A program made the translations under genes and the position numbers. From Lacihabitans sp. LS3-19 (GTDB taxonomy: Bacteria; Bacteroidota; Bacteroidia; Cytophagales; Spirosomataceae), in the NCBI RefSeq assembly GCF_024343575.1, contig NZ_RJUA01000013.1:1-64000 (forward strand): a DNA stretch of 64,000 nucleotides, read 5' to 3'. This document shows, one piece after another, positions 36,970-45,702 of this stretch (position 1 is the first letter of the stretch; every line of letters begins with the position of its first letter). A model generated the notes under the pieces. That model had not been told where the DNA came from, did not search any database, and saw nothing but the letters and a program-made list of their open reading frames with translations.

Positions 36970-37313
36970 TTCTTTGTTTTTTTTTGATTGAAATAATCTG
37001 CTCTCTGTTGCTTTGCTTTTTCTATCTCTTTCTTAGGAGTCTTTTGGGTTTTCTTTATCAGTCCTTGTGTTGAGATTACTAAAGTGTTTGAATTGTCCTC
37101 TTTGTCCCAGAAAGCAAAAAGTCGAATAGCTTGTTGTTGATAGAGCGTTCTGAACTCTCAAATGTCGTCTTCCAGTTTTTTGAAAACTTCTGGGTCGTTT
37201 ATATAAGTTGCCTTGTCGATGTTGAAATAAACTTTGTTTCTTGCTTTATCAGATAAAGAGTCAAGAAAATCTGCTGCTTCCTCAGTAAAAACAACTTTGA
37301 ATTTGGGATTCAT
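36966..37313 (-). pseudogene. HigB/RelE-type toxin gene with TGA at a conserved Trp
   Basis: 116 codons from the ATG at 37313. The sequence reads MNPKFKVVFTEEAADFLDSL ... VFKKLEDDI, then TGA at 37158-37160, then EFRTLYQQQAIRLFAFWDKE and a Lys-rich end. Phage-derived HigB-like toxins (Gp49-like) have Leu/Ile-Trp-Glu-Phe/Leu-Arg at this point, so the TGA stands for TGG (Trp): a single G-to-A change. The frame is intact before and after. The order (toxin first, then XRE antitoxin, ATGA overlap) fits HigBA. Without readthrough the toxin, an mRNA interferase in this family, is inactive. Confidence 0.75.
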
Positions 37314-37383
37314 TTGCTTTTTATTCCAAAGTTAATAGTTTCTTATTTAGGAAACTAATTTAAATATTATTTTGTAAATATTT

Positions 37384-37715
37384 TTACCAAAACTTCCACC
37401 ATGGTTTACCACTTTTGTTATGCCATTTTCCTTCTTGCAAGATTAATAAACTATAATTTCCATCGCAAAATTCAGTTGCAGTTTGCAAAAAAAAACATTT
37501 TCATTGCCTCCTGCACATTGGAAAGTGAGACAATTTTTGGTTTGGGTAACAGTAATTCCAAGTTTGCCTCCGTTTTAATTATATTTCTGGCCAGATTCAC
37601 TTTCCGATTCAAATTCGTATCTATAAAGTTTTAATCTCTTCCTAAAGAGCTCAAACAGACTTTCTGAAAAATCATTAACTGAGGATACATCATCTAAAAA
37701 ATCAAGATTCTTGTT
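37384..37715 (-). pseudogene. Decayed gene relic of unknown family
   Basis: On the minus strand an open stretch reads NKNLDFLDDVSSVNDFSESL and FELFRKRLKLYRYEFES, then TAA (37575-37577), then KLGITVTQTKNCLTFQC and AGGNENVFFCKLQLNF. A shift in a T-run leads to a believable C-terminus (DGNYSLLILQEGKWHNKSGK, then PWWKFW and TAA at 37384-37386). Coding-like text with one stop and one shift suggests a dead gene. I do not recognise the family. Confidence 0.4.
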
Positions 37716-37777
37716 CTAACTTCTTCTTTGAAATTTTTTAAATTGTAGCACATTGTTGGTTTGGTTTATTTTTGCTT

Positions 37778-38122
37778 TCACTTAACAAATAGATGGTCAT
37801 GATAGTATGCTGCCACTACATTACAAGAAATGTTTGCTTTGGCTAGGGCATTAGAAAAAGCTGCCGTAAAGCCAACAGCTTCTAGAGAGGAATGGATAGC
37901 TAGAGTTATCCAAGCTGCTGTAAATGAATATTTTAGGTTTAATGTGTCAGCATATTCCTTTTTTAAGATTAAACTAATACCTTCTGATTCCTTAAATAAA
38001 AGCTGGATTTCATCTATGTTTATTTTGTTTAAATCAGCAACTGTACAAAATACATAATCTCCAGGATTATGCTGAGCTTTTATTCCTTTCAAAAGTTTAT
38101 TTAGGTCTATTTCTCCTTTCAT
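37778..38122 (-). CDS. ACT_3 (DUF2241) domain protein
   Basis: 114 residues. DYVFCTVADLNKINIDEIQL, ESEGISLILKKEYAD, ITLAIHSSLEAVGFTAAFSN and CNVVAAYYHDHLFVK are the ACT_3 family hallmarks. The function is probably amino-acid-binding or regulatory, not known. Family members usually go on for 10-20 residues after HDHLFV. Here a stop follows after one Lys, so the last helix seems lost. It is alone, beside a decayed region. Confidence 0.8.
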   Translation of the reverse strand: MKGEIDLNKLLKGIKAQHNPGDYVFCTVADLNKINIDEIQLLFKESEGISLILKKEYADTLNLKYSFTAAWITLAIHSSLEAVGFTAAFSNALAKANISCNVVAAYYHDHLFVK

Positions 38123-38298
38123 TTTTATAGTTTTTTTTAAAACTCAATTTCAAGGATTTTTTGCATTAAATGAAAGAATAAACATGGATAAATTACCATT
38201 TTATTCCATAAAATAAAAAACTGCCAAATTTATTGAGTGCTTATTTGAATTAAGTGGTTTACGAAATTAATTTTAAAGAGTATATAAACCTAAATTGG

Positions 38299-38802
38299 AT
38301 GAAGATAATAAGTAATGAATCTGCCTACAGTGCGTTTTTAAAAGGCGACGCGGTAATAATTGATGTACGAGAACAAGCAGAATTTAAAGATTCTCATTTA
38401 CCTGGAGCAATAAATTTCCCTTTTACAAAGTACCAAAAAGCTTATTTTGAGCCATTTAACGACAAACAGATTTGTTTGATTTGTCAGTCTGGTAGGAGAG
38501 CAAAGGCTATTCTTGAAAAACTAAAAGAAGATGGATTTTCGAACCTTGCAATAATGGAAAAACAAATGGAAAACGTAAGCGAACACAAACAAAGCCATGG
38601 TTGGACCATTGACCGACAGTTTAGAATGACATTGGGAACTTTGATGTTGATATTTTTGCTGGGTTATTTTAACGCTTCCGAGTATTTTATAATCATCCCT
38701 ATAATCTTATGCACTGGGCTTATTTTTACATCTATAATTGATCGCTGTTATATGCGAATGGGCATAGCTCTTTTGCCTTGGAATCGTGGGAAAAACGGCT
38801 AG
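38299..38802 (+). CDS. Rhodanese-domain inner-membrane protein (YgaP-like)
   Basis: 167 residues from ATG 38299 (MKIISNESAYSAF). The frame also reaches up to 38254, but ATG 38299 fits the domain start. The rhodanese domain (~1-95) has VIIDVREQAEF, HLPGAINFP and the active-site loop CQSGRRAK (Cys62). Two membrane spans of DUF2892 type follow (LGTLMLIFLLGYF, FIIIPIILCTGLIFT) and end with RMGIALLPW. It should carry sulfane sulfur (persulfide) on the Cys at the inner face of the membrane, for sulfur transfer or detoxification. Confidence 0.85.
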   Translation: MKIISNESAYSAFLKGDAVIIDVREQAEFKDSHLPGAINFPFTKYQKAYFEPFNDKQICLICQSGRRAKAILEKLKEDGFSNLAIMEKQMENVSEHKQSHGWTIDRQFRMTLGTLMLIFLLGYFNASEYFIIIPIILCTGLIFTSIIDRCYMRMGIALLPWNRGKNG

Positions 38803-38946
38803 ATTTTGAAGATTGATTGAAAAGTTCTTCATTCGATAAAAAAAAAGGTAATCATTTTTTTATTCTTTTTGAAATTTAAGTAGCATATTGTTAAATTGGT
38901 CAATATTTCATCAATTGACTCAAGGTCGATATTAACCTAAACATAT

Positions 38947-39303
38947 ATGCTAACTGAAATTCATCCCAAATTACCCATGCGTAATAAGGCCCAAACACGA
39001 GATTATTATATAAAAAATCTGGGATTTTCTGAATTTGGAATGGAAGATTTTGAAGGTTATTTAATGGTAAAAAAAGATCAAATCGAAATACATTTTTTTG
39101 AATTTAAAGAATTGGACCCTAAAGAAAACTACGGTCAAGTGTATATTCGTACCAACGATATTAAGGGATTTTACCAGAAATTGCTAAGTAATAATGTAAG
39201 AATTCATCCCAATGGAGCCCTAGAAGCTAAGCCTTGGAGACAGGTGGAATTTTCACTCTTAGATCCAGACAATAATTTGTTGACATTTGGTGAGGCGATT
39301 TGA
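38947..39303 (+). CDS. VOC-family (glyoxalase/bleomycin-resistance-like) protein
   Basis: 118 residues, one full VOC unit: IHPKLPMRNKAQTRDYYIKN, LGFSEFG, KDQIEIHFFEF, GQVYIRTNDI, WRQVEFSLLDPDNNLLTFGE. It matches the BLMA-type bleomycin-binding fold, which sequesters drugs as a dimer, but other VOC roles are possible. It is alone on this strand between two unrelated genes. Confidence 0.85.
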   Translation: MLTEIHPKLPMRNKAQTRDYYIKNLGFSEFGMEDFEGYLMVKKDQIEIHFFEFKELDPKENYGQVYIRTNDIKGFYQKLLSNNVRIHPNGALEAKPWRQVEFSLLDPDNNLLTFGEAI

Positions 39304-39434
39304 TTCTTAAAAAGTTACAAGATTTTGATTAATCAATTTCTAAAACGAGGAAATTTTCTTAAAGGGCATAAGTATCGTATTTAATTGAATCTTCAAGAAA
39401 TACTTAGTGTTTATTGATTTTAAACAAATAATAA

Positions 39435-39980
39435 ATGGGGAAGAAATTAGAGAGAATTACGCCTGAATTAAAAGAATTTATAGAAAATCAAAAAGTCTTT
39501 TTTGTAGGAACTGCCGCCACCGAAGGCAGTGTAAATGTCTCTCCAAAAGGTACAGATTCGTTTAGAGTTATCGATGAAAACAAAATCGTTTGGTTAAATC
39601 TAACTGGCAGTGGAAACGAAACTGCAGCTCATCTTATCCAGAATAGTCGAATGACCGTTATGTTCTGTGCATTTGAGGGAAATCCAATGATTTTAAGACT
39701 TTATGGTCATGCCAAAATATTTCATAAAAAAGACGACACTTTTCAAAAATACAAAGGTTTGTTTCCCGAAAACTTTGGTTCAAGACAAATTATTGAGATG
39801 GAAGTTGATTTGGTTCAGACCTCTTGCGGTTTTGCTGTTCCGTTTATGGATTACAAAGCAGATAGAAGCATATTAAATGATTGGTCAACAAAGCAAGGTG
39901 AAAAAGGAATAAAAGAATACTGGGAAAATAAAAATAGGAAAAGTATTGATGGTTTTGATACGCAAATGCCTATTGAATGA
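39435..39980 (+). CDS. Pyridoxamine 5'-phosphate oxidase-like flavin-binding protein
   Basis: 181 residues. FIENQKVFFVGTAATEGSVN, VSPKGTDSF, IVWLNLTGSGNETAAHL, MTVMFCAFEGNPMILRLYGH and VDLVQTSCGFAVPFMDY cover the PNPOx split-barrel family (general-stress FMN-binding type). It probably binds FMN or F420-like cofactors. The exact substrate is unknown. Monocistronic. Confidence 0.85.
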   Translation: MGKKLERITPELKEFIENQKVFFVGTAATEGSVNVSPKGTDSFRVIDENKIVWLNLTGSGNETAAHLIQNSRMTVMFCAFEGNPMILRLYGHAKIFHKKDDTFQKYKGLFPENFGSRQIIEMEVDLVQTSCGFAVPFMDYKADRSILNDWSTKQGEKGIKEYWENKNRKSIDGFDTQMPIE

Positions 39981-40044
39981 GTTTAAACTGCAATTCTCTT
40001 ATTTTTAAAAAAGAACAAAACAATTTCGCATTTTTAAAATTCCC

Positions 40045-40809
40045 ATGAAAACAAAACATATTCTATTAGTTTTAATTTTACTTAGCTTTAATTTTTCCTT
40101 TGCCCAAAGTCCGAAAGAAGGTTTAGCTTTTGCGAAAAATATGCTTTCTCTAATCAAACAAAACAAAGCTGCAGAATTGGCCACCATGGTTTATTTTCCA
40201 TTGGAAAGACCGAATCCAATTCCAGATATCCAAGACGAACAAGCATTTGTCGCATATTTCCCAACGTTATTTGACGAAAAATTTAGGAAGATGATTCCTG
40301 CAACCATAAAGCCAGAAAATATTTTGGCAAAAAATGGTATTTACGGATTGGTAGGAGGGCCGTTTGCTGGCGAAATATGGTTTGATGAAGAAGGAATAAT
40401 GAGTATCAATTATAATTCAGTAGCTGAAATGACCCTCGAAAAAACCTTGGATGCAAAAGTGAAAGCTTTGATACATCCTTCTGTAAATCAGTGGGAAAGC
40501 AATATTTTTGTCGGTAAATCGAAGAATCTATTGGTTCGTATTGACCTTATGAAAGATGATACGTATAGATATGCATCTTGGAGCAAAGGCAAGCCGATTT
40601 CGGAAAAACCAGATTTGGTGATATTAGGTGGAGAAATGGATATTCAAGGTACAATGGGAGGTCCATCATGGCTATTTAAAAACAAAAATTGGGAGTATTT
40701 TGTAATGGAAGATTACGAATGTGAAGAATGCGAGGCCAGTGATAAGGTCTTGGTTTTGTCAGAAAATGGAGTGGTAAAAAGTAAGATAATTTTGAACTCA
40801 TTTAAATAG
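40045..40809 (+). CDS. Secreted protein of unknown function
   Basis: 254 residues. The signal peptide ends FSFAQ and is followed by a helical-plus-beta body (GLAFAKNMLSLIKQNKAAEL, NIFVGKSKNLLVRIDLMKDD) with a Cys/Glu motif YECEECEASD near the end. I do not recognise a family. Its stop codon lies inside the stem of a bidirectional terminator that it shares with the convergent lipoprotein gene. Confidence 0.6.
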   Translation: MKTKHILLVLILLSFNFSFAQSPKEGLAFAKNMLSLIKQNKAAELATMVYFPLERPNPIPDIQDEQAFVAYFPTLFDEKFRKMIPATIKPENILAKNGIYGLVGGPFAGEIWFDEEGIMSINYNSVAEMTLEKTLDAKVKALIHPSVNQWESNIFVGKSKNLLVRIDLMKDDTYRYASWSKGKPISEKPDLVILGGEMDIQGTMGGPSWLFKNKNWEYFVMEDYECEECEASDKVLVLSENGVVKSKIILNSFK

Positions 40810-40835
40810 TAGGCCAGTTTTAATGGCCTACTATT
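40805..40835. terminator. Bidirectional rho-independent terminator
   Basis: AATAGTAGGCCA (40805-40816), loop gttttaa, TGGCCTACTATT (40824-40835). Perfect 12-pair stem between convergent genes. The plus gene's TAG is part of the stem. A second copy is at 41508-41540. Confidence 0.75.
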
Positions 40836-40844
40836 TCGAGATAT

Positions 40845-41477
40845 CTAATTTTGACTAAAAAATCTTACTTCTTTCTCACTGCCATCTTCAAAATATACTT
40901 TAAAACCGACTATACCGAATTTGTGGTTTAATATGTATTCGATTTTGTTTACTCCTGCTACTGGTCTACCAGTTTCTCCTACTTTCATGACTTTAATATC
41001 CATAAATCCCCAAGCGTAATCATCAACAGTTGATTTAGATTCTACTTTTCTTTTTATGGTTTTCCCGTCAATTTTTATCGAATATTCATCTCCAACATTG
41101 TCATCATATTTAACCAAAGTGAAATTTCCTTCATCATATACATTCTGAATACCTTGATCTGTTATTCTATATTTTTTTGTTACAGACAAAGTATTACCAT
41201 TCCAAGTGAATTCAGGGACTGATTTTGCCATTTCCAAAACCAAAGGATCGGTAATTGTAACAGTGGCGGTAATAGAACTAATTCCATTCTCTAAAGATTT
41301 TACCTCGGCGTTAAAACCACTTACTCCAGAAGTACTTCCAAGGCTAAATTTATTCCCAACTTCGCCCATAACAGATTGAGTTCCACCAATATTTCCATCT
41401 GGTTTTATAGAATCGATGAGATTACAAGAACTTGTCATTAGAAACAATGTGCTCAATAAAAATATTTTCGTTTTCAT
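40845..41477 (-). CDS. Lipoprotein, downstream copy of a tandem duplicate
   Basis: 210 residues with a lipobox (LMTSSCNL). The C-terminal half (SKSTVDDYAWGFMDIKV ... YILNHKFGIVGFKVYFEDGS) is nearly the same as in the gene upstream (41549-42181), while the N-terminal half differs more. The lengths are equal with no gaps. I do not recognise a family. A strong terminator follows. It is probably an envelope protein coexpressed with its paralogue. Confidence 0.7.
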   Translation of the reverse strand: MKTKIFLLSTLFLMTSSCNLIDSIKPDGNIGGTQSVMGEVGNKFSLGSTSGVSGFNAEVKSLENGISSITATVTITDPLVLEMAKSVPEFTWNGNTLSVTKKYRITDQGIQNVYDEGNFTLVKYDDNVGDEYSIKIDGKTIKRKVESKSTVDDYAWGFMDIKVMKVGETGRPVAGVNKIEYILNHKFGIVGFKVYFEDGSEKEVRFFSQN

Positions 41478-41507
41478 AATGTTAAAAATTTAAGTTTAAA
41501 ATCATTT

Positions 41508-41540
41508 AAATAGTAGGCCAGTTTTTATAGCCTACTATTT
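41508..41540 (-). terminator. Duplicated terminator between the two lipoprotein genes
   Basis: AAATAGTAGGC (41508-41518) and GCCTACTATTT (41530-41540), an 11-pair stem. It is a copy of the 40805-40835 terminator and would end or weaken transcription coming from the upstream lipoprotein gene. Confidence 0.65.
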
Positions 41541-41548
41541 CGAAATTT

Positions 41549-42181
41549 CTAATTTTGACTAAAAAATCTTACTTCTTTCTCGCTTCCATCTTCAAAATAT
41601 ACTTTGAAGCCTACTACCCCAAATTTGTGGTTTAAAATGTATTCTATTTTAGAAATTCCAGCTATCCCTCTGCCCGTTTCAGCTACGCGAATTACTTTTA
41701 TGTCCATAAATCCCCAAGCATAATCATCTACAGTAGATTTCTCTTCAATTTTTCTTTTAATAGTATTACTGCCTACTTTTAAAGAATACTCTTTTCCAAC
41801 ATTATCATTATATTTTACTAAAGTCAGATTTCCTTCATCGTATACGCTTTGGATACCTTCATCAGTAAATTTGTATTTTTTTGATATTGTTACAGTATTG
41901 CCGTTCCAATTAAGTTTTGGAATAGTTTTGGCAATTTCTAAAAATTTCGAATCGGAAATTGTTAAACTCGCATCAATAGTGCTAATGCCGTTTTCTAATG
42001 CCGATACTTTAATGTTTCCGTTACTTATACCCGGAATAGACCCTAAAGTAAAAGTATTACCAACCTCACCTTGAGGAGATTGATTGCCGCTAAGTTTATC
42101 TTCAGGCTTAATAGAATCTATAACTCCACATGAACTAAAAACAAACATTCCTAATGTCAATAAAAATATTTTCGTTTTCAT
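41549..42181 (-). CDS. Lipoprotein, upstream copy of a tandem duplicate
   Basis: 210 residues with a lipobox (FVFSSCGV). It is paralogous to 40845-41477 over its full length; the last ~80 residues are nearly the same (EKSTVDDYAWGFMDIKV, KFGVVGFKVYFEDGSEKEVR). It starts 18 bases after the stop of the four-span membrane protein gene, so these are likely one operon, with a terminator after this gene. The function is unknown. Confidence 0.7.
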   Translation of the reverse strand: MKTKIFLLTLGMFVFSSCGVIDSIKPEDKLSGNQSPQGEVGNTFTLGSIPGISNGNIKVSALENGISTIDASLTISDSKFLEIAKTIPKLNWNGNTVTISKKYKFTDEGIQSVYDEGNLTLVKYNDNVGKEYSLKVGSNTIKRKIEEKSTVDDYAWGFMDIKVIRVAETGRGIAGISKIEYILNHKFGVVGFKVYFEDGSEKEVRFFSQN

Positions 42182-42199
42182 AATATTAAAAATTTAAGT

Positions 42200-42664
42200 T
42201 TAAAAAAAGTTTGCTTTAGATTTATATAAGTATTTGAAATACAAATAGTAAACTATTAAAAATAGAACAAACAATGCCATAGAAATCGGAAAAATGATAT
42301 ACCCAAAAAACAACCAATAGGTCAAAAGCCAAATGATTAAAGTGGCTTTTATTGCAAAGAAAAATGCCTTCAGTCTAAAAGTGTTAGTGATCTCATTTTC
42401 AAATTTTTCTTCAGTAAAAATCATTATAAATAAGCCAGCTATAAATAAACTCATCCCAATCTCATCCATGGCATTGGTTTGAACGATTTGACCGAATCTA
42501 TTCTCCATATAAGTGCTCGCCAATGCAAACACTTTGATATTTAAAAAATCAGGCTTTATACCTTCCAAATATGCTCCCAAAAAAATTAAACCCAACGGAA
42601 TTAATACATAAGAGAGTTTTTTGTATCTATTTGGAAATAAGGTATTTGTGTTTTTGTTATTCAT
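42200..42664 (-). CDS. Small membrane protein with about four spans
   Basis: 154 residues. The spans are around KLSYVLIPLGLIFLGAYL, DEIGMSLFIAGLFIMIF, AFFFAIKATLIIWLLTYWLF and PISMALFVLFLIVYYLYF. I do not recognise a family. It is the first gene of a probable operon with the two duplicated lipoproteins. Confidence 0.6.
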   Translation of the reverse strand: MNNKNTNTLFPNRYKKLSYVLIPLGLIFLGAYLEGIKPDFLNIKVFALASTYMENRFGQIVQTNAMDEIGMSLFIAGLFIMIFTEEKFENEITNTFRLKAFFFAIKATLIIWLLTYWLFFGYIIFPISMALFVLFLIVYYLYFKYLYKSKANFF

Positions 42665-42782
42665 ATTATAGGTGAGAAAAGCTTTGTTTTTCTTCTACAA
42701 TAAAAGAAAACAATATAAATGAGAATTACTATGAGAATGGTCAGGTCTTTATATGGATATAGCTGATTTTTGAACAAAAAAA

Positions 42783-42810
42783 AAGAGGAACGATTGAATT
42801 CATTCCTCTT
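42783..42810 (-). terminator. Rho-independent terminator of polA
   Basis: AAGAGGAA (42783-42790), 12-base loop, TTCCTCTT (42803-42810). On the minus strand it is followed by a run of T. It lies 24 bases after the polA stop codon. Confidence 0.75.
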
Positions 42811-42834
42811 GATTTTAAAAATTTCTAATTTGGA

Positions 42835-45639
42835 TTAATGTGCCTCCAACCAATTTTTGCCTACACCAATTCCTGTTTCAATTTTCACTTTCATGGGTAT
42901 GGCATTTACCATAAAATAATCTACTCTTTCTTTTAGATAATCTATCTCAGAAATATGAGCATCAAACACCAATTCATCATGTACTTGAAGTATCATTTTT
43001 GATTTGAGTTTTTCGGCTTTCATAAATTCATGGATGTTAATCATTGCCACTTTTATCATGTCTGCAGCCGAGCCTTGTATTGGAGCATTTATTGCGTTTC
43101 TTTCGGCAAAACCTCTATTGGTTTGGTTTCTAGAATTTATGTCTCTCAAATATCTTCTTCTGCCTAAAATCGTCTCCACATATTCCGTTTCGCGGGCTTT
43201 GTTTACACATTCGTCCATAAAGGTCTTGACATTTGGAAACTGTACAAAATACGCATCAATGATATCTTTTGCTTCTCCTCTCGGAATACCCAGCCTTTGG
43301 GCCAAACCAAATGCCGAAATACCATAAATGATACCGAAGTTGACCATTTTAGCTTTTCTACGCATGTCGGAGCTAACGTCTGTAAGTTCAACGCCAAATA
43401 CTTTGGCAGCCGTAGTTGAGTGAATATCAATGCCTTGGTTGAACGCTTCCACCATACTTGCATCTTCGCTAAAGGCCGCCATTATCCTTAATTCTATCTG
43501 AGAATAATCGGCAGAAAGTATCAAATGGTCACTGTCTCTAGGAATAAAGGCTTTGCGTATTTCTCTACCTCTTTCAGTTCTAATCGGAATATTTTGTAAG
43601 TTCGGATTGGTAGAACTTAAACGACCAGTGGCCGTAACAGCTTGATTATAAGAAGTATGAATCCTTCCTGTTTTTTTAGAAATCAATAGAGGCAATGCTT
43701 CTACATAAGTGCTTTTTAGCTTGCTTAATTCTCTGAAATCCAATATTTTCTTTACGATTTCGTGGTCGGCTTCATAGTTGCTTAACACATCTTCGCCTGT
43801 GGCATATTGGCCAGTTGGTGTTTTCTTAGGTTTCTCATCGATTTTCATTTTCTCGAAAAGAATCTCACCTAATTGCTTGGGAGAACCCACATTAAACTCC
43901 ATTCCTGCTATTTCAAAAATTTCGGTTTGGGTAACTAGCAAATCTTTATTTAGTGTCTCTGAAAGGTCGCTGAGGGCTTTAACATCCAATTTTACACCTT
44001 CTCGCTCCATGGTACTCAACACACTCACCAAAGGCACCTCTACTTCGTAGAGTAATTTTTCTTGCTCGGTCTTTTTTAGTTCCTTATCAAGTATTGTTTT
44101 CAGTTGTAGCGTAATATCTGCATCTTCAGCAGCATATTCTTTGATGGATTCCAAAGGCACATCTCGCATATTGCCTTGTTTTTTGCCTTTTGCACCTATC
44201 AGCGTTTCTATGCTTACGGGCTCATAGTTTAGGTAATTATTGGCCATGTAATCCATTCCATGCCTTTGCTCTGGCTCAATGATATAGTGGGCAAGCATAG
44301 TGTCAAACAAAGTACCTTTAATTTCTATTCCATAATTGCTCAATATGGTCATGTCATATTTAAGGTTTTGAGCAATTTTCATAATTTTCTCACTTTCAAA
44401 AACTCCCCTGAATTCTTCCAAAACAGCTTTGGCTTCTTCAAATCGTGGCGGACATGGCACATAAAATGCCTCTTTGGCTCTGTAGGCAAACGAAAGTCCT
44501 ACTATTTCTGCATCTACAGCATCCACATCGGTGGTTTCCGTATCAAAGCATATTTCGTCTTGAGCCATCAAATATTCTATCAATTCAGCTCTTTGTTCAG
44601 GACCCTCTATCAAATAATAATCATGAACTACCGTGTTAATGGTGTCTTTTTCTTTTGGCTCATGTACTTCTTCCACTTCTGTAGCACCGAAAAGCGACAT
44701 TTGGTTGGTTTCTGCTTTTGGCTTGGCTTTGGTCTCAGGTTTATTAATATCCTGATTCGAACCGTCTGATTTTATTAATCTGTTTTTAAGAGTTTTAAAT
44801 TCAAGTTCGTCTAAAAGCGTAGAAAGTTCCTCGGTATTTGGCTCGCACATTTTTAGGTCTTCTTCGTCAAACTCTACCGGGACATTTATATCTATCCTAG
44901 CCAAATGTTTAGACATCAAAGCACTTTCTTTTCCAGCCCTGATTTTCTCTCCGATTTTATTCGGAATCTTATCTGCATTTTCTAGAATTCCTTCCACAGA
45001 ATCATATTCAGCCAAAAGTTTAACCGCTGTTTTTTCACCTACACCTGGAATTCCCGGAATATTATCGACTTTGTCTCCCATTAAACCGAGCATATCAATT
45101 ACTTGATCTATTCGGCTAATTTCCCATTTGGCCAAAATCTCAGGAACACCCATTACTTCTATTCCATTGCCCAAAAATGCAGGTTTGTAAAGAAATATAT
45201 GCTCATCCACTAACTGACCGTAATCCTTGTCTGGGGTGTACATAAAAACATCAAACTCGTCTTTTGGTGCTTTTTTTGCCAAAGTACCTATCACGTCATC
45301 TGCCTCAAAGCCATCCAATTCTATCATTGGAATACACATAGCTTTGATAAGTCTTTTTACCAAAGGTATCGCCACCGTAATATCTTCCGGTTGAGCTTCT
45401 CTATTGGCCTTGTATTCTGGAAAGTCCACATGACGGAAAGTAGGGGCTTTGGTATCAAAACACACCGCCAAATGCGTAGGTTTCTCCTTTTTTATTACTT
45501 CCAACATGGTATTGGTAAAACCAAAAACTGCACTGGTATTGAGACCCGTGGAGGTAATTCGTGGATTTTTGATGAAAGCAAAATGAGCTCTGTAAATGAG
45601 AGCCATGGCGTCAAGCAAGAACAATTTTTTAGACCGCAT
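42835..45639 (-). CDS. polA: DNA polymerase I
   Basis: 934 residues, full length for the family. The 5'-3' exonuclease/flap domain (1-~290) has LLDAMALIYRAHFAF and GLMGDKVDNIPGIPGVGEKT. An active-looking 3'-5' exonuclease (~345-530) has the DxE in CFDTETTD (Asp366, Glu368) and YAAEDADITLQL. The polymerase domain has motif A (LSADYSQIELRIMA), motif B (RRKAKMVNFGIIYGIS) and motif C (LQVHDELVFD). It fills gaps in repair and removes Okazaki primers. All three activities look intact. A terminator follows the gene. Confidence 0.97.
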   Translation of the reverse strand: MRSKKLFLLDAMALIYRAHFAFIKNPRITSTGLNTSAVFGFTNTMLEVIKKEKPTHLAVCFDTKAPTFRHVDFPEYKANREAQPEDITVAIPLVKRLIKAMCIPMIELDGFEADDVIGTLAKKAPKDEFDVFMYTPDKDYGQLVDEHIFLYKPAFLGNGIEVMGVPEILAKWEISRIDQVIDMLGLMGDKVDNIPGIPGVGEKTAVKLLAEYDSVEGILENADKIPNKIGEKIRAGKESALMSKHLARIDINVPVEFDEEDLKMCEPNTEELSTLLDELEFKTLKNRLIKSDGSNQDINKPETKAKPKAETNQMSLFGATEVEEVHEPKEKDTINTVVHDYYLIEGPEQRAELIEYLMAQDEICFDTETTDVDAVDAEIVGLSFAYRAKEAFYVPCPPRFEEAKAVLEEFRGVFESEKIMKIAQNLKYDMTILSNYGIEIKGTLFDTMLAHYIIEPEQRHGMDYMANNYLNYEPVSIETLIGAKGKKQGNMRDVPLESIKEYAAEDADITLQLKTILDKELKKTEQEKLLYEVEVPLVSVLSTMEREGVKLDVKALSDLSETLNKDLLVTQTEIFEIAGMEFNVGSPKQLGEILFEKMKIDEKPKKTPTGQYATGEDVLSNYEADHEIVKKILDFRELSKLKSTYVEALPLLISKKTGRIHTSYNQAVTATGRLSSTNPNLQNIPIRTERGREIRKAFIPRDSDHLILSADYSQIELRIMAAFSEDASMVEAFNQGIDIHSTTAAKVFGVELTDVSSDMRRKAKMVNFGIIYGISAFGLAQRLGIPRGEAKDIIDAYFVQFPNVKTFMDECVNKARETEYVETILGRRRYLRDINSRNQTNRGFAERNAINAPIQGSAADMIKVAMINIHEFMKAEKLKSKMILQVHDELVFDAHISEIDYLKERVDYFMVNAIPMKVKIETGIGVGKNWLEAH

Positions 45640-45702
45640 TTGAACTTATTATAGGTTTATGATTAATTTAGCCTTTATTTAAAAAAACAAAATACGTTAA
45701 TT

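Larger units (their letters stand above)
40798..42200 (-). repeat. Tandem duplication of a lipoprotein gene with its terminator (704-bp period)
   Basis: The two units share gene, start region (cgttttcataat-n-ttaaaaatttaag) and 3' terminator (tcatttaaatagtaggcca). The second terminator copy still carries the last codons' DNA (tcatttaaatag) of the plus-strand gene 40045-40809, marking the duplication junction near 41502. Confidence 0.75.

Noticed and set aside
37401-37634. 77-codon plus-strand frame
   Set aside because: The opposite strand has much better coding-like text (the relic at 37384-37715). This frame has no recognisable features.
44260-44769. 169-codon plus-strand open frame within polA
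   Set aside because: Fully antisense to conserved DNA polymerase I sequence and without any domain likeness.
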